Shown here: piece after piece, positions 7,731-16,766 of the stretch
Numbering within the stretch: the first letter of the stretch is position 1
Layout: each line of letters begins with the position of its first letter
From: Corynebacterium sp. ES2730-CONJ
Lineage (GTDB): Bacteria > Actinomycetota > Actinomycetes > Mycobacteriales > Mycobacteriaceae
Assembly: GCF_024834055.1 (NCBI RefSeq)
Contig: NZ_JANUXZ010000004.1
Location: forward strand, 124,001 to 188,000
DNA: 64,000 nt
Direction: 5' to 3'
The notes under the pieces: generated by a model
Told to the model about the DNA's origin: nothing
Seen by the model: the letters and a program-made list of their open reading frames with translations, nothing else
Databases searched by the model: none
Position numbers and translations under genes: made by a program

Positions 7731-8789
7731 ATGAACCGTACTAAACTGCTGGCCGCAGCCCTGGCAGCAACCCTTATCCCCGTAAGTCCGGTACATGCAG
7801 CAGAGAATACTGTTGTGGCTGGCTATACCGTTAGCGTTGATGCTTCAGCCCAAACCTGCACAATCACCCCAACCGACGTCGCTCGAGCTCAAACGAAAAA
7901 CCTTGGCGATACCATGTGGGTAGGTGCTGAAAAAGCTATTCTTTCTACGGGGCAACCGTGGGCTGCGGCTCAGGCACAGAAGATCAATGAGCAGCGCCAG
8001 CTCGGCACCGCTAAAGGTAACGTTGCTATTACCACTCCCATGGCAGCTCTCGAAGCTCTCTCGGTGCTGAAAGCTGGAAAAGACACGAAGGGGGCGGTTG
8101 ACACCCTTAAGAAGCTACCGATCATAGGCTCCCTCATCGGGCTCATCCCTCTAGAGGGAACCGTCTCTTCGATTTTCGACACCATCGGCTCTTTAATCGG
8201 TGTCGCCATCGATGTGGATAAACTCATGCTGCCCGGGGAACTGGCAGCGCGCTTTGTCAACCCCAGCATCGACGCCTCAACTCCATTTGTAGCCTCGGGT
8301 GGTCAAACCTTCGCGCTCAACAAGATTGCGGCTGAAAAAAATTACTACCAAAAAGAGATAGACAATCCGAGCTATGCACGGGCACCGCTTACTGGTGCCG
8401 CCTTAAAGCAGGCTCGCGCCCTCGACCCCGAGTTCAAGAAGGCGTGGGCTGCGTATAATACAGACGCGGTCAAGGCTCTTGATGCCTGCATAAAACCCGC
8501 AGCCGATACGGCGCCGACCAATCCTCAGGACGTTCGGCCCCAGGACGTTCCCAATAGCCCAGATCTCCTCAAACCTCTCGATCCTCAGCAATCAGGCAGC
8601 GATGCTTCCTCGAGGATCGACGCCGCCGATAAACTTAGTTCGCTAGCCGGCAATGAGAATGGGTCTTCTAAAGCTATCGGCATTACCTCTGCTGTCATTG
8701 GTATTCCAGTCCTCTTGGGTATCATCGCCGCACTGATCCCTGTGATCAAGCCTCTGCTCCCGCCAGAGATCAGCCGCTTGCTTCCTTAA
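7731..8789 (+). CDS. Secreted protein with C-terminal hydrophobic segment, function unknown
   Basis: 352 residues. A Sec signal peptide is clear (positive n-region NRTK, hydrophobic core, AxA-type cleavage VHA near residue 23). The middle is a hydrophilic, Ala/Lys-rich mature region with a weakly hydrophobic helical stretch (IGSLIGLIPLEG...). Near the C-terminus is a ~30-residue hydrophobic helix (ITSAVIGIPVLLGIIAALIP) followed by a short Pro/Leu-rich tail; there is no LPxTG motif. It is probably held in the membrane or envelope. ATG 7731 has a GGAAGGA ribosome binding site and a TACACT -10 hexamer at 7692-7697. I recognise no family domain. Signal peptide plus C-terminal helix recurs in several other genes of this window. 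Confidence 0.75.
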   Translation: MNRTKLLAAALAATLIPVSPVHAAENTVVAGYTVSVDASAQTCTITPTDVARAQTKNLGDTMWVGAEKAILSTGQPWAAAQAQKINEQRQLGTAKGNVAITTPMAALEALSVLKAGKDTKGAVDTLKKLPIIGSLIGLIPLEGTVSSIFDTIGSLIGVAIDVDKLMLPGELAARFVNPSIDASTPFVASGGQTFALNKIAAEKNYYQKEIDNPSYARAPLTGAALKQARALDPEFKKAWAAYNTDAVKALDACIKPAADTAPTNPQDVRPQDVPNSPDLLKPLDPQQSGSDASSRIDAADKLSSLAGNENGSSKAIGITSAVIGIPVLLGIIAALIPVIKPLLPPEISRLLP

Positions 8790-8792
8790 ATA

Positions 8793-8826
8793 AATAAACT
8801 CCCCGGTATAACCCGGGGAGTTTATT
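8793..8826. terminator. Bidirectional terminator between convergent genes
   Basis: AATAAACTCCCCGG (8793-8806) pairs with 8813-8826 around a 6-nt loop, with A/T-rich sequence on both sides. It serves the secreted-protein gene and the convergent esterase gene. Confidence 0.8.
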
Positions 8827-8832
8827 AAAATC

Positions 8833-9849
8833 TTAGCGACGCTGTCTGGAGAGGAAAGACCAGATCTCGTCAGCAGTGCTGGGGGTATACCACCATAAGT
8901 GCCCACCAGGGACCCGAATATGCTCGGTGGGGGCCGCGCAGCCTTGAGCTACGACCTTGGTGGCACCACCGGGCAGTGGGTGTTCGGTGCGTCCCGCCCA
9001 GCAGCGATTACGCTGCGCATAGCGTTCCATCATCTCTCTACCACCGTAGTAGTGCAGTCCATAGCGGAAACCGCCATTATAGTTATGCTGTTGATCGCTC
9101 ATCCCGTGAACGTTGATAAAAGCGATGGGATTGCCCTTGCAGTTGCTATCCACCGCATCAAAATAAGCGCCGGATACTGGAGCGACTCCTGCGAAAAGAT
9201 CGGACGCGTGGCAGCCAAGTACCGCGGCCATTCCAGACCCCGTCGACATACCTGTGGCATAGATGCGGCCACGATCGATATTATAGGAGGCCTGAACACG
9301 GTCGATGACGCGCCGAATGAAGTCGATATCTTGGCCTGGTGCGGACGTGGCGGTGGGGTTACCCTCCCACGATTGATTCCAAGAATCTGGGTACACAATG
9401 ATTGCGTCGCGACCTATCGACGAGTACTTGAGCCGCGAGTAGTTACGAAAATTCTCAGAGGTATCCTGATATGCGGGGATGCCCACCATCACAGGGAACG
9501 GGCGCGCCGCGTCATAACCGGCTGGCACGTCGATGAGGAACCGGCGGTTGCCATATGGGGTATTCACCCACAAGGCTCCGAAACCTCCGTTAGCTACGGG
9601 TTGTGGCTGCGATGGACGCCAACCGGCCGGAGCCGGCGGTAGTGGCAGTGGAGCGGAACTCGAGGAACCTTGAGCGAGCTGACGCTGAATATCGTTGACA
9701 GTGCGCTCAACCTGGGTGCGCGCATTGTCAATCGCTCCCTGAACCTCGGGCGGCAACGGCAACTGAGCCTGAGCGGTGGCGGGGAGTACAGAGGTCATGA
9801 AGGTTGCCGCAAAAGCTGCAACTGCCATGCGCGAAAAAGTCTTGTTCAC
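8833..9849 (-). CDS. Secreted alpha/beta-hydrolase esterase (PHB-depolymerase/feruloyl-esterase-like)
   Basis: 338 residues. Signal peptide residues 1-28 (ends ATAQA), then a Pro/Gln-rich linker to about residue 85, then an alpha/beta hydrolase domain of the LpqC/poly(3-hydroxyalkanoate) depolymerase type. The nucleophile is Ser202 in GMSTGSG; likely partners are Asp252 (NVHGMSD) and His317 (PGGHLWW). Four or more cysteines after residue 200 suit disulfides in an exported enzyme. It should hydrolyse ester bonds outside the membrane; the substrate is unknown (feruloyl, acetyl or polyester). The start codon is GTG at 9849 with a modest GAAAG site. The lipoprotein gene 39 bp upstream on the same strand probably shares its transcript. 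Confidence 0.82.
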   Translation of the reverse strand: MNKTFSRMAVAAFAATFMTSVLPATAQAQLPLPPEVQGAIDNARTQVERTVNDIQRQLAQGSSSSAPLPLPPAPAGWRPSQPQPVANGGFGALWVNTPYGNRRFLIDVPAGYDAARPFPVMVGIPAYQDTSENFRNYSRLKYSSIGRDAIIVYPDSWNQSWEGNPTATSAPGQDIDFIRRVIDRVQASYNIDRGRIYATGMSTGSGMAAVLGCHASDLFAGVAPVSGAYFDAVDSNCKGNPIAFINVHGMSDQQHNYNGGFRYGLHYYGGREMMERYAQRNRCWAGRTEHPLPGGATKVVAQGCAAPTEHIRVPGGHLWWYTPSTADEIWSFLSRQRR

Positions 9850-9888
9850 AATAATCTTTCCACTAATTTTTCTAAAGAATAGGGGGAG

Positions 9889-10305
9889 CTAGTAACCAGC
9901 GACGCCTTGGGCGCCACCCGGCAGCTCAACAGGAGCTTCAACAGGGGCCGCCGGTTGTTGAGGGGGCGCTGGAGGTTGATACTGCGGAACGGGCGCGGGA
10001 GCTGGGGCTGGGACAGGTGCAGGCGCCGGAGCAGGTACGGGGGCTGGTATCTGTTCCTGCGGTGCCGGAACTTGATCGGGCACCACTGGGGCTGGATCAC
10101 CTGCGGTTGTCGCTTCCCCTGGAACCGGCTCTGCGGAAGTAGACTCGACCGTAGTCGTTGGGGTGGTTGTGATAGTTGACACAATCACCGTGGTCGTCGA
10201 CGTCGTCGTGGGTGCTTCTTCATCATTGCCACAGGCAGTGAGCGCGAGCGAACAAACTCCAGCGCCAATAATGACACGGGCGACTTTTTGAGATAAGTAG
10301 GCCAT
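9889..10305 (-). CDS. Proline-rich lipoprotein, unknown function
   Basis: 138 residues. The signal peptide ends in a lipobox (LTAC, cysteine near residue 24), so the mature protein should be acylated and anchored on the outer face of the membrane. A Thr-rich run (TTTSTTT...) follows, then a long Pro/Ala/Val repeat (PAPVPAPAPAP type) and a short VELPGGAQGVAGY end. No enzyme fold is visible; the tail looks like a wall-spanning spacer. An upstream in-frame start at 10335 exists, but ATG 10305 has the strong AGGGGAGGA ribosome binding site and places the signal peptide correctly. It lies upstream of the secreted esterase gene, which hints at a shared envelope role. Confidence 0.75.
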   Translation of the reverse strand: MAYLSQKVARVIIGAGVCSLALTACGNDEEAPTTTSTTTVIVSTITTTPTTTVESTSAEPVPGEATTAGDPAPVVPDQVPAPQEQIPAPVPAPAPAPVPAPAPAPVPQYQPPAPPQQPAAPVEAPVELPGGAQGVAGY

Positions 10306-10480
10306 ATTGATTCCTCCCCTTAGGTGTTGGTCCATTTTAGTACGTTAAAATTATCAGCTGCGAAAACTCTCACCTAATAGTGAGCCCCCTCGGGGGGAAT
10401 TTCTGCGGGACTTATTATTACCGATCATTAACATATCAAGGATCGTTGATAGTTTCAGAGCTAACCCTTATGGGGTCACG

Positions 10481-10530
10481 TATAGTACCTTCTGATGACG
10501 AAACCGCCGAGCGAATAAAGAGAGAAAACG
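10481..10530 (+). promoter_or_regulatory. Putative promoter and short leader frame of the acyltransferase gene
   Basis: TATAGT at 10481-10486 is a good -10 box; no convincing -35 is seen. An ATG at 10495 opens a seven-codon frame (MTKPPSE, TAA 10516-10518) that ends 12 nt before the TTG start of the acyltransferase. It could be a small leader peptide or chance. Confidence 0.4.
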
Positions 10531-11826
10531 TTGACCGCCTTTCCCATCACTGGCAAGCGCCCCACCCTTCCTTCTTTGACGGGCGCACGCTGGTGGGCCG
10601 CCGTGGCGGTCTTCCTCCTGCATGCTTTAGTATTCCTTGCCGTTTACCCTTTCCAAAAGGGTGAGCTTTTTGCCGCCCTCCACCGCCTTGTTCCCATGCA
10701 GTTGGGGTCCGCGGGTGTGACTTTCTTTTTCGTATTGTCTGGTTTTCTCATTTACTGGTCGAATAGCGATGTCAGAGGGGCTCGCGATATCGTTTACTAT
10801 CTTCGACGGCGCTTCACCAAAATTTATCCGATGCACTGGGTTGCGTTGGTGCTCTTTGTTTTAGCCTCGGCATCCATTAGCCGCGACGGTATCACCTTTG
10901 CACTCGATTTCTCTCGACTCGAACTTTGGGTACCCAATGCCCTGCTTATTCATACATGGAATCCCCATTGGGCACTTCTAGGTGGTCTCAATGTCCCCTC
11001 CTGGTCCCTAGGTGCAGAGATGCTTTTCTATATCTCTTTTCCTTTTATTATTCCCTTTGTTAACAAGCTCACTGGCTCGCGTACATGGTTTGCTTTCTGG
11101 TCGCTCTTTGCATGCGCGAGCGCGGTGGCTCTCAGCGTGCACTTTATTTTCGAAGGCGGCTGGGCCACTGCAAATGCTTTCGTACCACGTTTGTGGGATA
11201 TGGATATCTCGCCAGTTGCAGAACCCCATGCCGATCCAGTGTGGTTCCAGCAACAATCCATTCCGGTGCATATGGCTTATTTCTTCTCCTATTATTTCCC
11301 TCTCTCGCGTCTCGTAGAGTTTTATATGGGAGCCTTAATAGCCAAACTAGTTGCGGAAGGGCGTTTTGATAATCGCAAATTGCTGTGGCCGCTGGTGGCT
11401 TTAGTGCTAAGCTTTGGCGCTACATGGTTTGTCCCGGTGGCCTTAAAGATGGCGGTGATGATGCTCGTCCCCATGTGCTTTGTGGTGGGAACTCTAGCCA
11501 CCCGGGATTTAGCCGGCATTTCTGGGCGCATCGCTCAACCTCGCGCAGTCCTTTTGGGAAATATCTCTTTCGCCTTCTATCTCGTGCAGTTCCCAGTGAT
11601 GGTATTTCTCCAGCGTTATCTCATTGCTGGTCATAGCTGGGGTTTTCTGGGATGGTTAGGATCAGCAATCTTAAGCTTCCTCATCTCACTCATTGTGGCG
11701 TGGCTGATGTTTACCCTCATCGACGATCCCCTCATGAAAGCCACTGCCAGAGGCCCGAAGCGGTCTCGGAGGCGGGAGAATATTCTTATTCGCGATGCAC
11801 GGATCCTGCTCAATATAAAACACTGA
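10531..11826 (+). CDS. Acyltransferase-3 family membrane protein
   Basis: 431 residues with about ten hydrophobic helices and the AT3 family landmarks: an early RWWAAVAVFLLHALVF helix containing the catalytic-type histidine, an LGSAGVTFFFVLSGFLIYW motif, the RRRFTKIYPMHW loop, and later NVPSWSLGAEMLFY. These proteins move acyl (usually acetyl or succinyl) groups onto extracytoplasmic sugars or lipids; corynebacterial members modify envelope glycans or mycolates. The acceptor here is unknown. The start is TTG 10531 preceded by AAAGAGAG; no upstream start in this frame is possible because of the TAA at 10516. The C-terminus is basic (RGPKRSRRREN) and cytoplasmic. Confidence 0.85.
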   Translation: MTAFPITGKRPTLPSLTGARWWAAVAVFLLHALVFLAVYPFQKGELFAALHRLVPMQLGSAGVTFFFVLSGFLIYWSNSDVRGARDIVYYLRRRFTKIYPMHWVALVLFVLASASISRDGITFALDFSRLELWVPNALLIHTWNPHWALLGGLNVPSWSLGAEMLFYISFPFIIPFVNKLTGSRTWFAFWSLFACASAVALSVHFIFEGGWATANAFVPRLWDMDISPVAEPHADPVWFQQQSIPVHMAYFFSYYFPLSRLVEFYMGALIAKLVAEGRFDNRKLLWPLVALVLSFGATWFVPVALKMAVMMLVPMCFVVGTLATRDLAGISGRIAQPRAVLLGNISFAFYLVQFPVMVFLQRYLIAGHSWGFLGWLGSAILSFLISLIVAWLMFTLIDDPLMKATARGPKRSRRRENILIRDARILLNIKH

Positions 11827-12094
11827 TACGAAAATGATATGAGCGGTACTCATGACCGCCTGACGACGGGAGTCAACTCTAATGAATGTGCAATGCGTCA
11901 ATAGCGCGTTCCGCCTGTGGTGAGGCGATTTGGAAAAACCATACCCCACGGGGGAACTTTGGGTAGCCAACGAGGATGGAATCTGCTCATCAACGAAGGA
12001 CAGTGGAGCAGACTTCTTAAGGTGGTTATATAACCAGCGCTCTCGACTCTGACGGTGCTAGCGCGATGGGCCCGTCAAATAGCGGATATTGTAG
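11827..12094. other. Intergenic stretch before tRNA-Gly
   Basis: About 270 bp with no credible gene. A weak GCGGT...ACCGC hairpin near 11841-11857 may end the acyltransferase transcript. No tRNA-like copy or attachment-site duplicate of the neighbouring tRNA 3' end was seen by eye. Confidence 0.3.
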
Positions 12095-12168
12095 TGGAGC
12101 TGGCGACGGGAATCGAACCCGCGCCGTCTGCTTGGGAAGCAGAAGTTCTGCCATTGAACTACGCCAGC
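12095..12168 (-). tRNA. tRNA-Gly, anticodon CCC
   Basis: On the minus strand the sequence folds as a standard cloverleaf: acceptor GCTGGCG with CGCCAGC, D-arm GTTC/GAAC, anticodon stem TCTGC/GCAGA with loop TTCCCAA (anticodon CCC), and T-arm GCGGG-TTCGATT-CCCGT. The discriminator is T, and CCA is encoded (12095-12097). The body without CCA spans 12098-12168 (71 nt). A good promoter lies just upstream. Confidence 0.95.
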
Positions 12169-12177
12169 AATGGTCTC

Positions 12178-12205
12178 ATAATATCACCCATTGATCTCCA
12201 AACAA
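12178..12205 (-). promoter_or_regulatory. Promoter of tRNA-Gly
   Basis: On the minus strand TTGTTT (12200-12205) and TATTAT (12178-12183) are separated by 16 bp, and the tRNA 5' end is 10 bp beyond the -10 box. Confidence 0.65.
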
Positions 12206-12683
12206 GAATTCCCAGCTAAGACCAGAGCTCTCCCCCACCTCAGCCCATTAAAAAGGGGTAGGAGCGGAGTCCGTTTCGTTGCAGAGAGGATTGTTGGCTC
12301 GCGTTTGCGCAGCACTTTTGCGCGGCGCATCCATGCAGTAGCTCTAAGCAGCTCTAAACAGCGGCTCTCCCAGTCGCCGACGCAAGACCCACGAGCCCTC
12401 CAGCACACTCTCTTCCCCATACGCCAGAGGATGCGGAGATTCGACAGTGTACCCAGCTCAGTTTTCCTAGTAAGACACTGAGGCCCGTGGCCCCATACCA
12501 TCCGATAATTAATGGCGGTAGTAAATTGGGGCCTCCCCATAGAAGCAGTCTGGATGCCGTTGCCCTGCAACGGAGGTGCCTGAGGGTCGAATATTTATTG
12601 TCTATCGAATCACTTAGGCCACAACGGTTTTCTACCAGTAGCACTCCACCACAAATCAAACCGCGATACAGTGGAATAAAAAT
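12206..12683. other. About 480 bp without a recognisable gene
   Basis: Between the tRNA promoter and the purA terminator. Open frames on both strands overlap one another and look like chance (Arg/Ser/Trp-rich, no motif, no RBS). No tRNA, integrase remnant or known small RNA was recognised. Confidence 0.4.
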
Positions 12684-12725
12684 AACCCACATCTGCGGAG
12701 CAATTGAAGCTCGCAGATGTGGGTT
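12684..12725 (-). terminator. Terminator of purA
   Basis: AACCCACATCTGCG (12684-12697) pairs perfectly with 12712-12725. On the minus strand the stem is followed by TATTTTTATT, a good U-tract. Confidence 0.85.
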
Positions 12726-12738
12726 CTTTAGAAGTAGT

Positions 12739-14028
12739 CTAATTCTCCATAACGTCATGCAACACAATAGTCTGATCGCGCCCAGGACCTACACCGATAT
12801 AAGAAATACGGCAGCCAGATAGTTCCTCTAAGCGGCGAACATACTGCTGCGCCTTATCGGGCAGTTCTTCAAATGTCGTGCAGCTAGTAATATCCTCATC
12901 CCATGCAGGCATCGTCTCGTAGATCGGGGTGGCGTGGTGGAATTCTGATTGCGTCAATGGCATCTCATCGTAGCGCTTTCCGTCCACGTCGTAGGCCACA
13001 CAGATCGGGATTTCCCCGATACCAGTGAGCACGTCGAGCTTGGTGAGGAAAAGATCGGTAAAGCCGTTGACGCGAGAGGCATAGCGGGCGATCACGGAAT
13101 CGTACCAGCCACAGCGCCTCTTGCGGCCGGTATTCACACCTACTTCCCCACCGGTGGTCTGCAGGAATTCGCCCCACTTATCAAATAGCTCAGTGGGGAA
13201 TGGGCCCGCGCCCACACGCGTGGTATAGGCCTTAATAATGCCAAGCGAGCTAGTAATGCGCGTAGGTCCAATGCCCGCGCCCACACAGGCGCCACCAGCG
13301 GTAGGATTCGATGAGGTGACAAAGGGATAGGTGCCGTGATCAACATCGAGCATGGTCGCTTGACCACCCTCCATAAGGATATGTTTGCCGGCATCGAGGG
13401 CTTTGTTTATTTCGAGTTCCGCATCAATCACCATTGGTCGCAGGCGGTCGGCATAGGAAAGGAAATACTGGACCGTTTCCTCCACATCAATGGCTTGGCG
13501 GTTGTACATTTTAACCAGTACCTGGTTTTTGAATGCCAAGGCAGATTCGATCTTTTGCCTCAGGATCGATTCGTCGAAGATATCTTGCACGCGAATACCC
13601 ACACGCGAGACTTTATCGGCATAGGTTGGGCCGATACCACGCCCGGTGGTACCGATCGCGCGTTTTCCTAAGAAACGCTCCTGAACTCGATCGAGTTTTT
13701 GATGATAGGGAGCAACGAGATGTGCATTCGCAGAAATTCGCAGGCGGGATGCCTGAGCTCCACGGGCTTCGAGGCCGTCGATTTCGGCGAAAAGCGCTTC
13801 TAAGTTGATCACAACACCATTGCCCAAAATTGGGGTGGCGTTCTCCGAAAGTACGCCCGCGGGAAGCAATTTAAGCTCGTATTTTTCGCCGCCGACAACG
13901 ACGGTATGCCCAGCATTATTTCCGCCGTTTGGTTTGACGACGTAGTCGACGAGCCCGCCGAGGATATCAGTCGCTTTACCTTTGCCTTCATCGCCCCACT
14001 GGGCGCCGACGATTACGATTGCTGCCAT
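12739..14028 (-). CDS. purA: Adenylosuccinate synthetase
   Basis: 429 residues, normal length. It makes adenylosuccinate from IMP and aspartate using GTP, the first committed step to AMP. The N-terminal [11 protein letters not shown] (phosphate loop with catalytic Asp and His further on), the [11 protein letters not shown] segment, the [12 protein letters not shown] loop and the GRKRRCGW motif are all present. The frame extends to a TTG at 14034, but ATG 14028 has AAGGA 8 nt upstream and gives the family N-terminus ([11 protein letters not shown]). Its own terminator follows. It is transcribed divergently from the YbjN gene, 190 bp away. Confidence 0.97.
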   Translation of the reverse strand: MAAIVIVGAQWGDEGKGKATDILGGLVDYVVKPNGGNNAGHTVVVGGEKYELKLLPAGVLSENATPILGNGVVINLEALFAEIDGLEARGAQASRLRISANAHLVAPYHQKLDRVQERFLGKRAIGTTGRGIGPTYADKVSRVGIRVQDIFDESILRQKIESALAFKNQVLVKMYNRQAIDVEETVQYFLSYADRLRPMVIDAELEINKALDAGKHILMEGGQATMLDVDHGTYPFVTSSNPTAGGACVGAGIGPTRITSSLGIIKAYTTRVGAGPFPTELFDKWGEFLQTTGGEVGVNTGRKRRCGWYDSVIARYASRVNGFTDLFLTKLDVLTGIGEIPICVAYDVDGKRYDEMPLTQSEFHHATPIYETMPAWDEDITSCTTFEELPDKAQQYVRRLEELSGCRISYIGVGPGRDQTIVLHDVMEN

Positions 14029-14142
14029 GATCAAAATCCTTATCGGGAATGGTGTATGCTGCGCTGCGAACGCGTAGACGATTCCTCATTGTACATGCCT
14101 GGCCACCTTCTACGGCTGAGTAAAGAGATCCGCTCAGTCGCA

Positions 14143-14164
14143 GTCTCCTAGTACACTAGGAGAC
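14143..14164. promoter_or_regulatory. Perfect palindrome over the -10 box of the YbjN gene
   Basis: GTCTCCTAG (14143-14151) and CTAGGAGAC (14156-14164) form a perfect inverted repeat with the spacer TACA. The sequence TACACT (14152-14157) inside it reads as a -10 hexamer, so a bound dimeric repressor would block transcription of the YbjN gene at 14221. No T-run follows, so it is not a terminator. Confidence 0.6.
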
Positions 14165-14220
14165 GTCAATCCGTGCGACTGTTTCGCACTTTTTCTACCT
14201 CGAATATGAAGGGCCTTTTT

Positions 14221-14664
14221 ATGACTACTCCTACTCCATTTACCATCGACCGCGTAGCTAAAATCTTCGACGAGAAGGGCTATAACTACAATACTGACGA
14301 TGACGGCGATATCTACGCCGGCTTCGACGAGAATAAATTCATGCTGCTCGCCACTGGTCAAAAGCGCGAGGTATTTGCGGTGCGCTCCGCGTGGAAGGCC
14401 ACCGGGCCCATCGAATCTCGCGCTACCTTGATGGAATTCTGCAATGAGTGGAATCGCACCAAGATGTGGCCTAAAACGTATGTCACCGTTAATGATGAGG
14501 GGATTGTCGGCGTGCAGGCTGAGGTTAATACCGACCTCGAACATGGTGTTACCGATGCCCAGCTCGAGCAGTTGCTCAACTGCGGTATCGCTACGGCCTT
14601 GCAGTTCTTCCAAGAACTAACAGAGCAATTCGCTGTGGCCCAGGCGGATGAACCCAAAGAGTAA
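14221..14664 (+). CDS. YbjN domain protein
   Basis: 147 residues of the YbjN family (fold related to type III secretion chaperones). Segments typical of actinobacterial members are visible: ...IFDEKGYNYNTDDDGDIYAGFD, then LMEFCNEWNRTKMWPKTYV, and an acidic C-terminus. The family is linked to stress and regulatory phenotypes in enterobacteria, but no reaction is known. The frame is open from 14173; ATG 14221 is chosen because it gives the usual N-terminus and has a GAAGGG site upstream. A perfect palindrome overlaps its -10 box. The stop codon directly abuts an ATG of the next frame, so the two genes are likely one operon. Confidence 0.75.
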   Translation: MTTPTPFTIDRVAKIFDEKGYNYNTDDDGDIYAGFDENKFMLLATGQKREVFAVRSAWKATGPIESRATLMEFCNEWNRTKMWPKTYVTVNDEGIVGVQAEVNTDLEHGVTDAQLEQLLNCGIATALQFFQELTEQFAVAQADEPKE

Positions 14665-14703
14665 ATGAGGCAGACGCTCCTGATTAAAGCGGGGGAATGT
14701 TCC

Positions 14704-15504
14704 ATGCAACCCCCCGCTATCGAATATCTGCGTACCTCTGATAAGCCCACTAGAGCCGAATTGCGAGCACTCGATAGTCTCGCGGCTCAGATACTTCCCA
14801 ACGATCCCACGCCCAGCTTGGATGAGATAGTCAAGCGCCCCGATATTCCTCATATGGGTCAACCAACGGTGGCCCCCCAAAAGGATTATCTCCTACACCC
14901 TCTACGCATCATTGTGGCGGGAAGCGATGCGGCGCTGTCGCTCGTGGTCACCCGCTTGATGCGTAGCGATCGGCTGTGGGCAGAGGTCGCCTTTATTCCC
15001 ACTCATGAAGAATCTGCTGTGGCAAGCTGTTGGGGGCTGCCGCGGGACACTCAGCAATGCCTCGATATCGCTCTGAATGCTCCCGTTGCGCCCATGCCAC
15101 TCATCCGCGATGACACCGCCACAGCACTGATGGGTCGTGGAGAGGTGAGCGCGTGGGACGCAAAGGAAATGACTGCCGAGATCGTTGTCGATGATGAGGT
15201 ATTGCTGCGCCATCAAGCGCGACGTTTAACCCCGCGACGGGGGATATTCGGAGCGCGACTAGCACCCATGCTTGATGCCCCCGGATTAGCAGCAGTGGTC
15301 CTTGATACCCCTGTTGTTTCGCGCTCTCGACTCCTAGGGCCATGGGGAACCGCGGACCCTGAGTCCGTGATGATCGGGCGGGCCCTGCAGGCCGGTGGAG
15401 AGCAGCTGCGAGTGACCATTGATGGTATCTCTCGGCCTCGCGCTACTGACCGTGTCACTTTCTATCGCCACCTGCGCGACCTGCAGGCCGTGCGACCAGC
15501 CTAG
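14704..15504 (+). CDS. Conserved hypothetical protein, function not recognised
   Basis: 266 residues from ATG 14704 (GGGGGAA at 14691-14697); an in-frame ATG at 14665, immediately after the YbjN stop, would add 13 residues by coupled translation. No signal peptide or membrane helix. A segment near residues 60-85 (PLRIIVAGSDAALSLVVTRLMR) and a Gly-rich WGLPRDT further on faintly recall a diacylglycerol-kinase catalytic domain, but the GGDGT-like motif is missing, so I give no function. It follows the YbjN gene in one unit and overlaps the convergent FUSC gene by 4 bp at its 3' end. Confidence 0.6.
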   Translation: MQPPAIEYLRTSDKPTRAELRALDSLAAQILPNDPTPSLDEIVKRPDIPHMGQPTVAPQKDYLLHPLRIIVAGSDAALSLVVTRLMRSDRLWAEVAFIPTHEESAVASCWGLPRDTQQCLDIALNAPVAPMPLIRDDTATALMGRGEVSAWDAKEMTAEIVVDDEVLLRHQARRLTPRRGIFGARLAPMLDAPGLAAVVLDTPVVSRSRLLGPWGTADPESVMIGRALQAGGEQLRVTIDGISRPRATDRVTFYRHLRDLQAVRPA

Positions 15505-16661
15505 TTTTCGTCGAGAGGCAATTCGCTGCCCCAAATCTCTGGAGGTTGTGCTGGGGTGCTGGAGGTCGGCTTGAGGGTCGCTATCGCGCTGCGACGACTC
15601 AAACCGCAGATCTGCAGGAGATCGACAATGATCGAACGGGATTGGCCCAAGATAATTTGTGCACTCAGAACGTGTTCGTTGGCGGTATCGAGCCCCGCCA
15701 TACTTCCCAAGACTCGCAACCGCTTCACTTGCTCAGGAATTACTTTGTATTCCTTGTCATCACCGTGGAAGAGTCGGTGTAACTCATCGGCCACGCTCGC
15801 GAGTTCCTCAATGATATAGAGCTGGTCGTCGGAGACTTCATCGTGATCTTCCGCTAGCACGAGGGCGCGCCTAGCGAGCACGCGGGTATTGCGCATAGCG
15901 TTGTCCACGGGGTTGAGCAGACGCATGAGTGATTCAATTTTCTTGCGTTGCCGCCACAAGAGGGGCGAGACCACAATATTTTCTTTACCTGCCCGTGCGG
16001 TCGCAATCATAGAGTTGATGGCTCCCTGGGTACCCCGGGCGCTGTTTAATGCCTCTTCAATTCCAGCTACGTCACCTGTGCGCAAAGCTGCTGCTACTTG
16101 GGCCAGCACCTGCGAGGTCATTTGAAGTAACTGAGATACTTCATTACGTCCAGGTTTGAGTGGCGATTGGGGTAAAAGGGCGATCACAACCAGCCCAACA
16201 AGGCCGCCCACGAAGGCGTCCACCATGCGGTCTGGTCCTCCACTCGTAGAGGGGGGCAAAATAGTAGCCACCAATACCGCGGCGAACGCGGCTTGGTTGG
16301 CCACGAGAACACCTCTATCGATAAAAGTGCCGAGGGCGATGGCGAGAGTGACGCCCACAGCAATCTGCCATACTCCGGAGCCAAATGTCTCAATCAGCAG
16401 GTCACCGAGGCCCACGCCCAAGGACACTCCTACTACTAACTCCACAGCGCGTCGAAGCCTCTCACCACCGGCGGTGGAGAGGACGATCACGGTGGCCATA
16501 GGGGCGAAGAAAGGATGGGGGTGGTTGAAAATATGAACGCCCGCCCAATAAGATGCGCCGGCCGCAATACCTGCCTGGAGGATATAGAACCACTGATTGC
16601 GGAGGCGAGTAAGCCCATCGCGAACTCTTTTTTCCACGGTGCCCGGGACTAATGGATACAT
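15501..16661 (-). CDS. FUSC-family (aromatic acid exporter-like) membrane protein
   Basis: 386 residues. Four to six hydrophobic helices lie in the first ~170 residues (GIAAGASYWAGVHIF, FFAPMATVIVLSTAGGERLRRAVE, VTLAIALGTFI, FVGGLVGLVVIALLP), followed by a cytoplasmic helical domain of about 200 residues. This is the half-size FUSC/ArAE layout; family members export aromatic acids or other small molecules, though many are uncharacterised. The motif with conserved G-x-x-R-x-x-x-x-x-G around GERLRRAVELVVGVSLG is present. ATG 16661 has an AAAGAGG ribosome binding site. It overlaps the convergent unknown gene by 4 bp. Confidence 0.8.
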   Translation of the reverse strand: MYPLVPGTVEKRVRDGLTRLRNQWFYILQAGIAAGASYWAGVHIFNHPHPFFAPMATVIVLSTAGGERLRRAVELVVGVSLGVGLGDLLIETFGSGVWQIAVGVTLAIALGTFIDRGVLVANQAAFAAVLVATILPPSTSGGPDRMVDAFVGGLVGLVVIALLPQSPLKPGRNEVSQLLQMTSQVLAQVAAALRTGDVAGIEEALNSARGTQGAINSMIATARAGKENIVVSPLLWRQRKKIESLMRLLNPVDNAMRNTRVLARRALVLAEDHDEVSDDQLYIIEELASVADELHRLFHGDDKEYKVIPEQVKRLRVLGSMAGLDTANEHVLSAQIILGQSRSIIVDLLQICGLSRRSAIATLKPTSSTPAQPPEIWGSELPLDEN

Positions 16662-16721
16662 GAACTAAAACCTCTTTAGAATCTAAGCGTATGCATTACC
16701 ATACCCACCCCCTGAGACATG

Positions 16722-16753
16722 GCAAAAGCCCAGCGTAAACGCTGGGCTTTTGC
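16722..16753. terminator. Terminator after the VWA lipoprotein gene
   Basis: GCAAAAGCCCAGCG (16722-16735) pairs perfectly with 16740-16753 with a 4-nt loop; the base of the stem is A/T on both sides, so it can act in either direction. It lies 14 bp beyond the stop at 16767. Confidence 0.8.
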
Positions 16754-16766
16754 TGCAGACCTTCAA

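Noticed and set aside
8899..9642. Plus-strand frame of 247 codons
   Set aside because: It lies fully opposite the esterase gene, whose catalytic motifs, signal peptide and length are clear.
12206..12683. Possible integrative element remnant at the tRNA-Gly gene
   Set aside because: No integrase, no direct repeat of the tRNA 3' end and no phage or plasmid gene were found on either side.
12184..12822. Several overlapping frames of 96-137 codons near the tRNA
   Set aside because: They overlap one another on both strands, are rich in Arg/Ser/Trp and show no RBS or family pattern; they extend into the purA terminator or gene.
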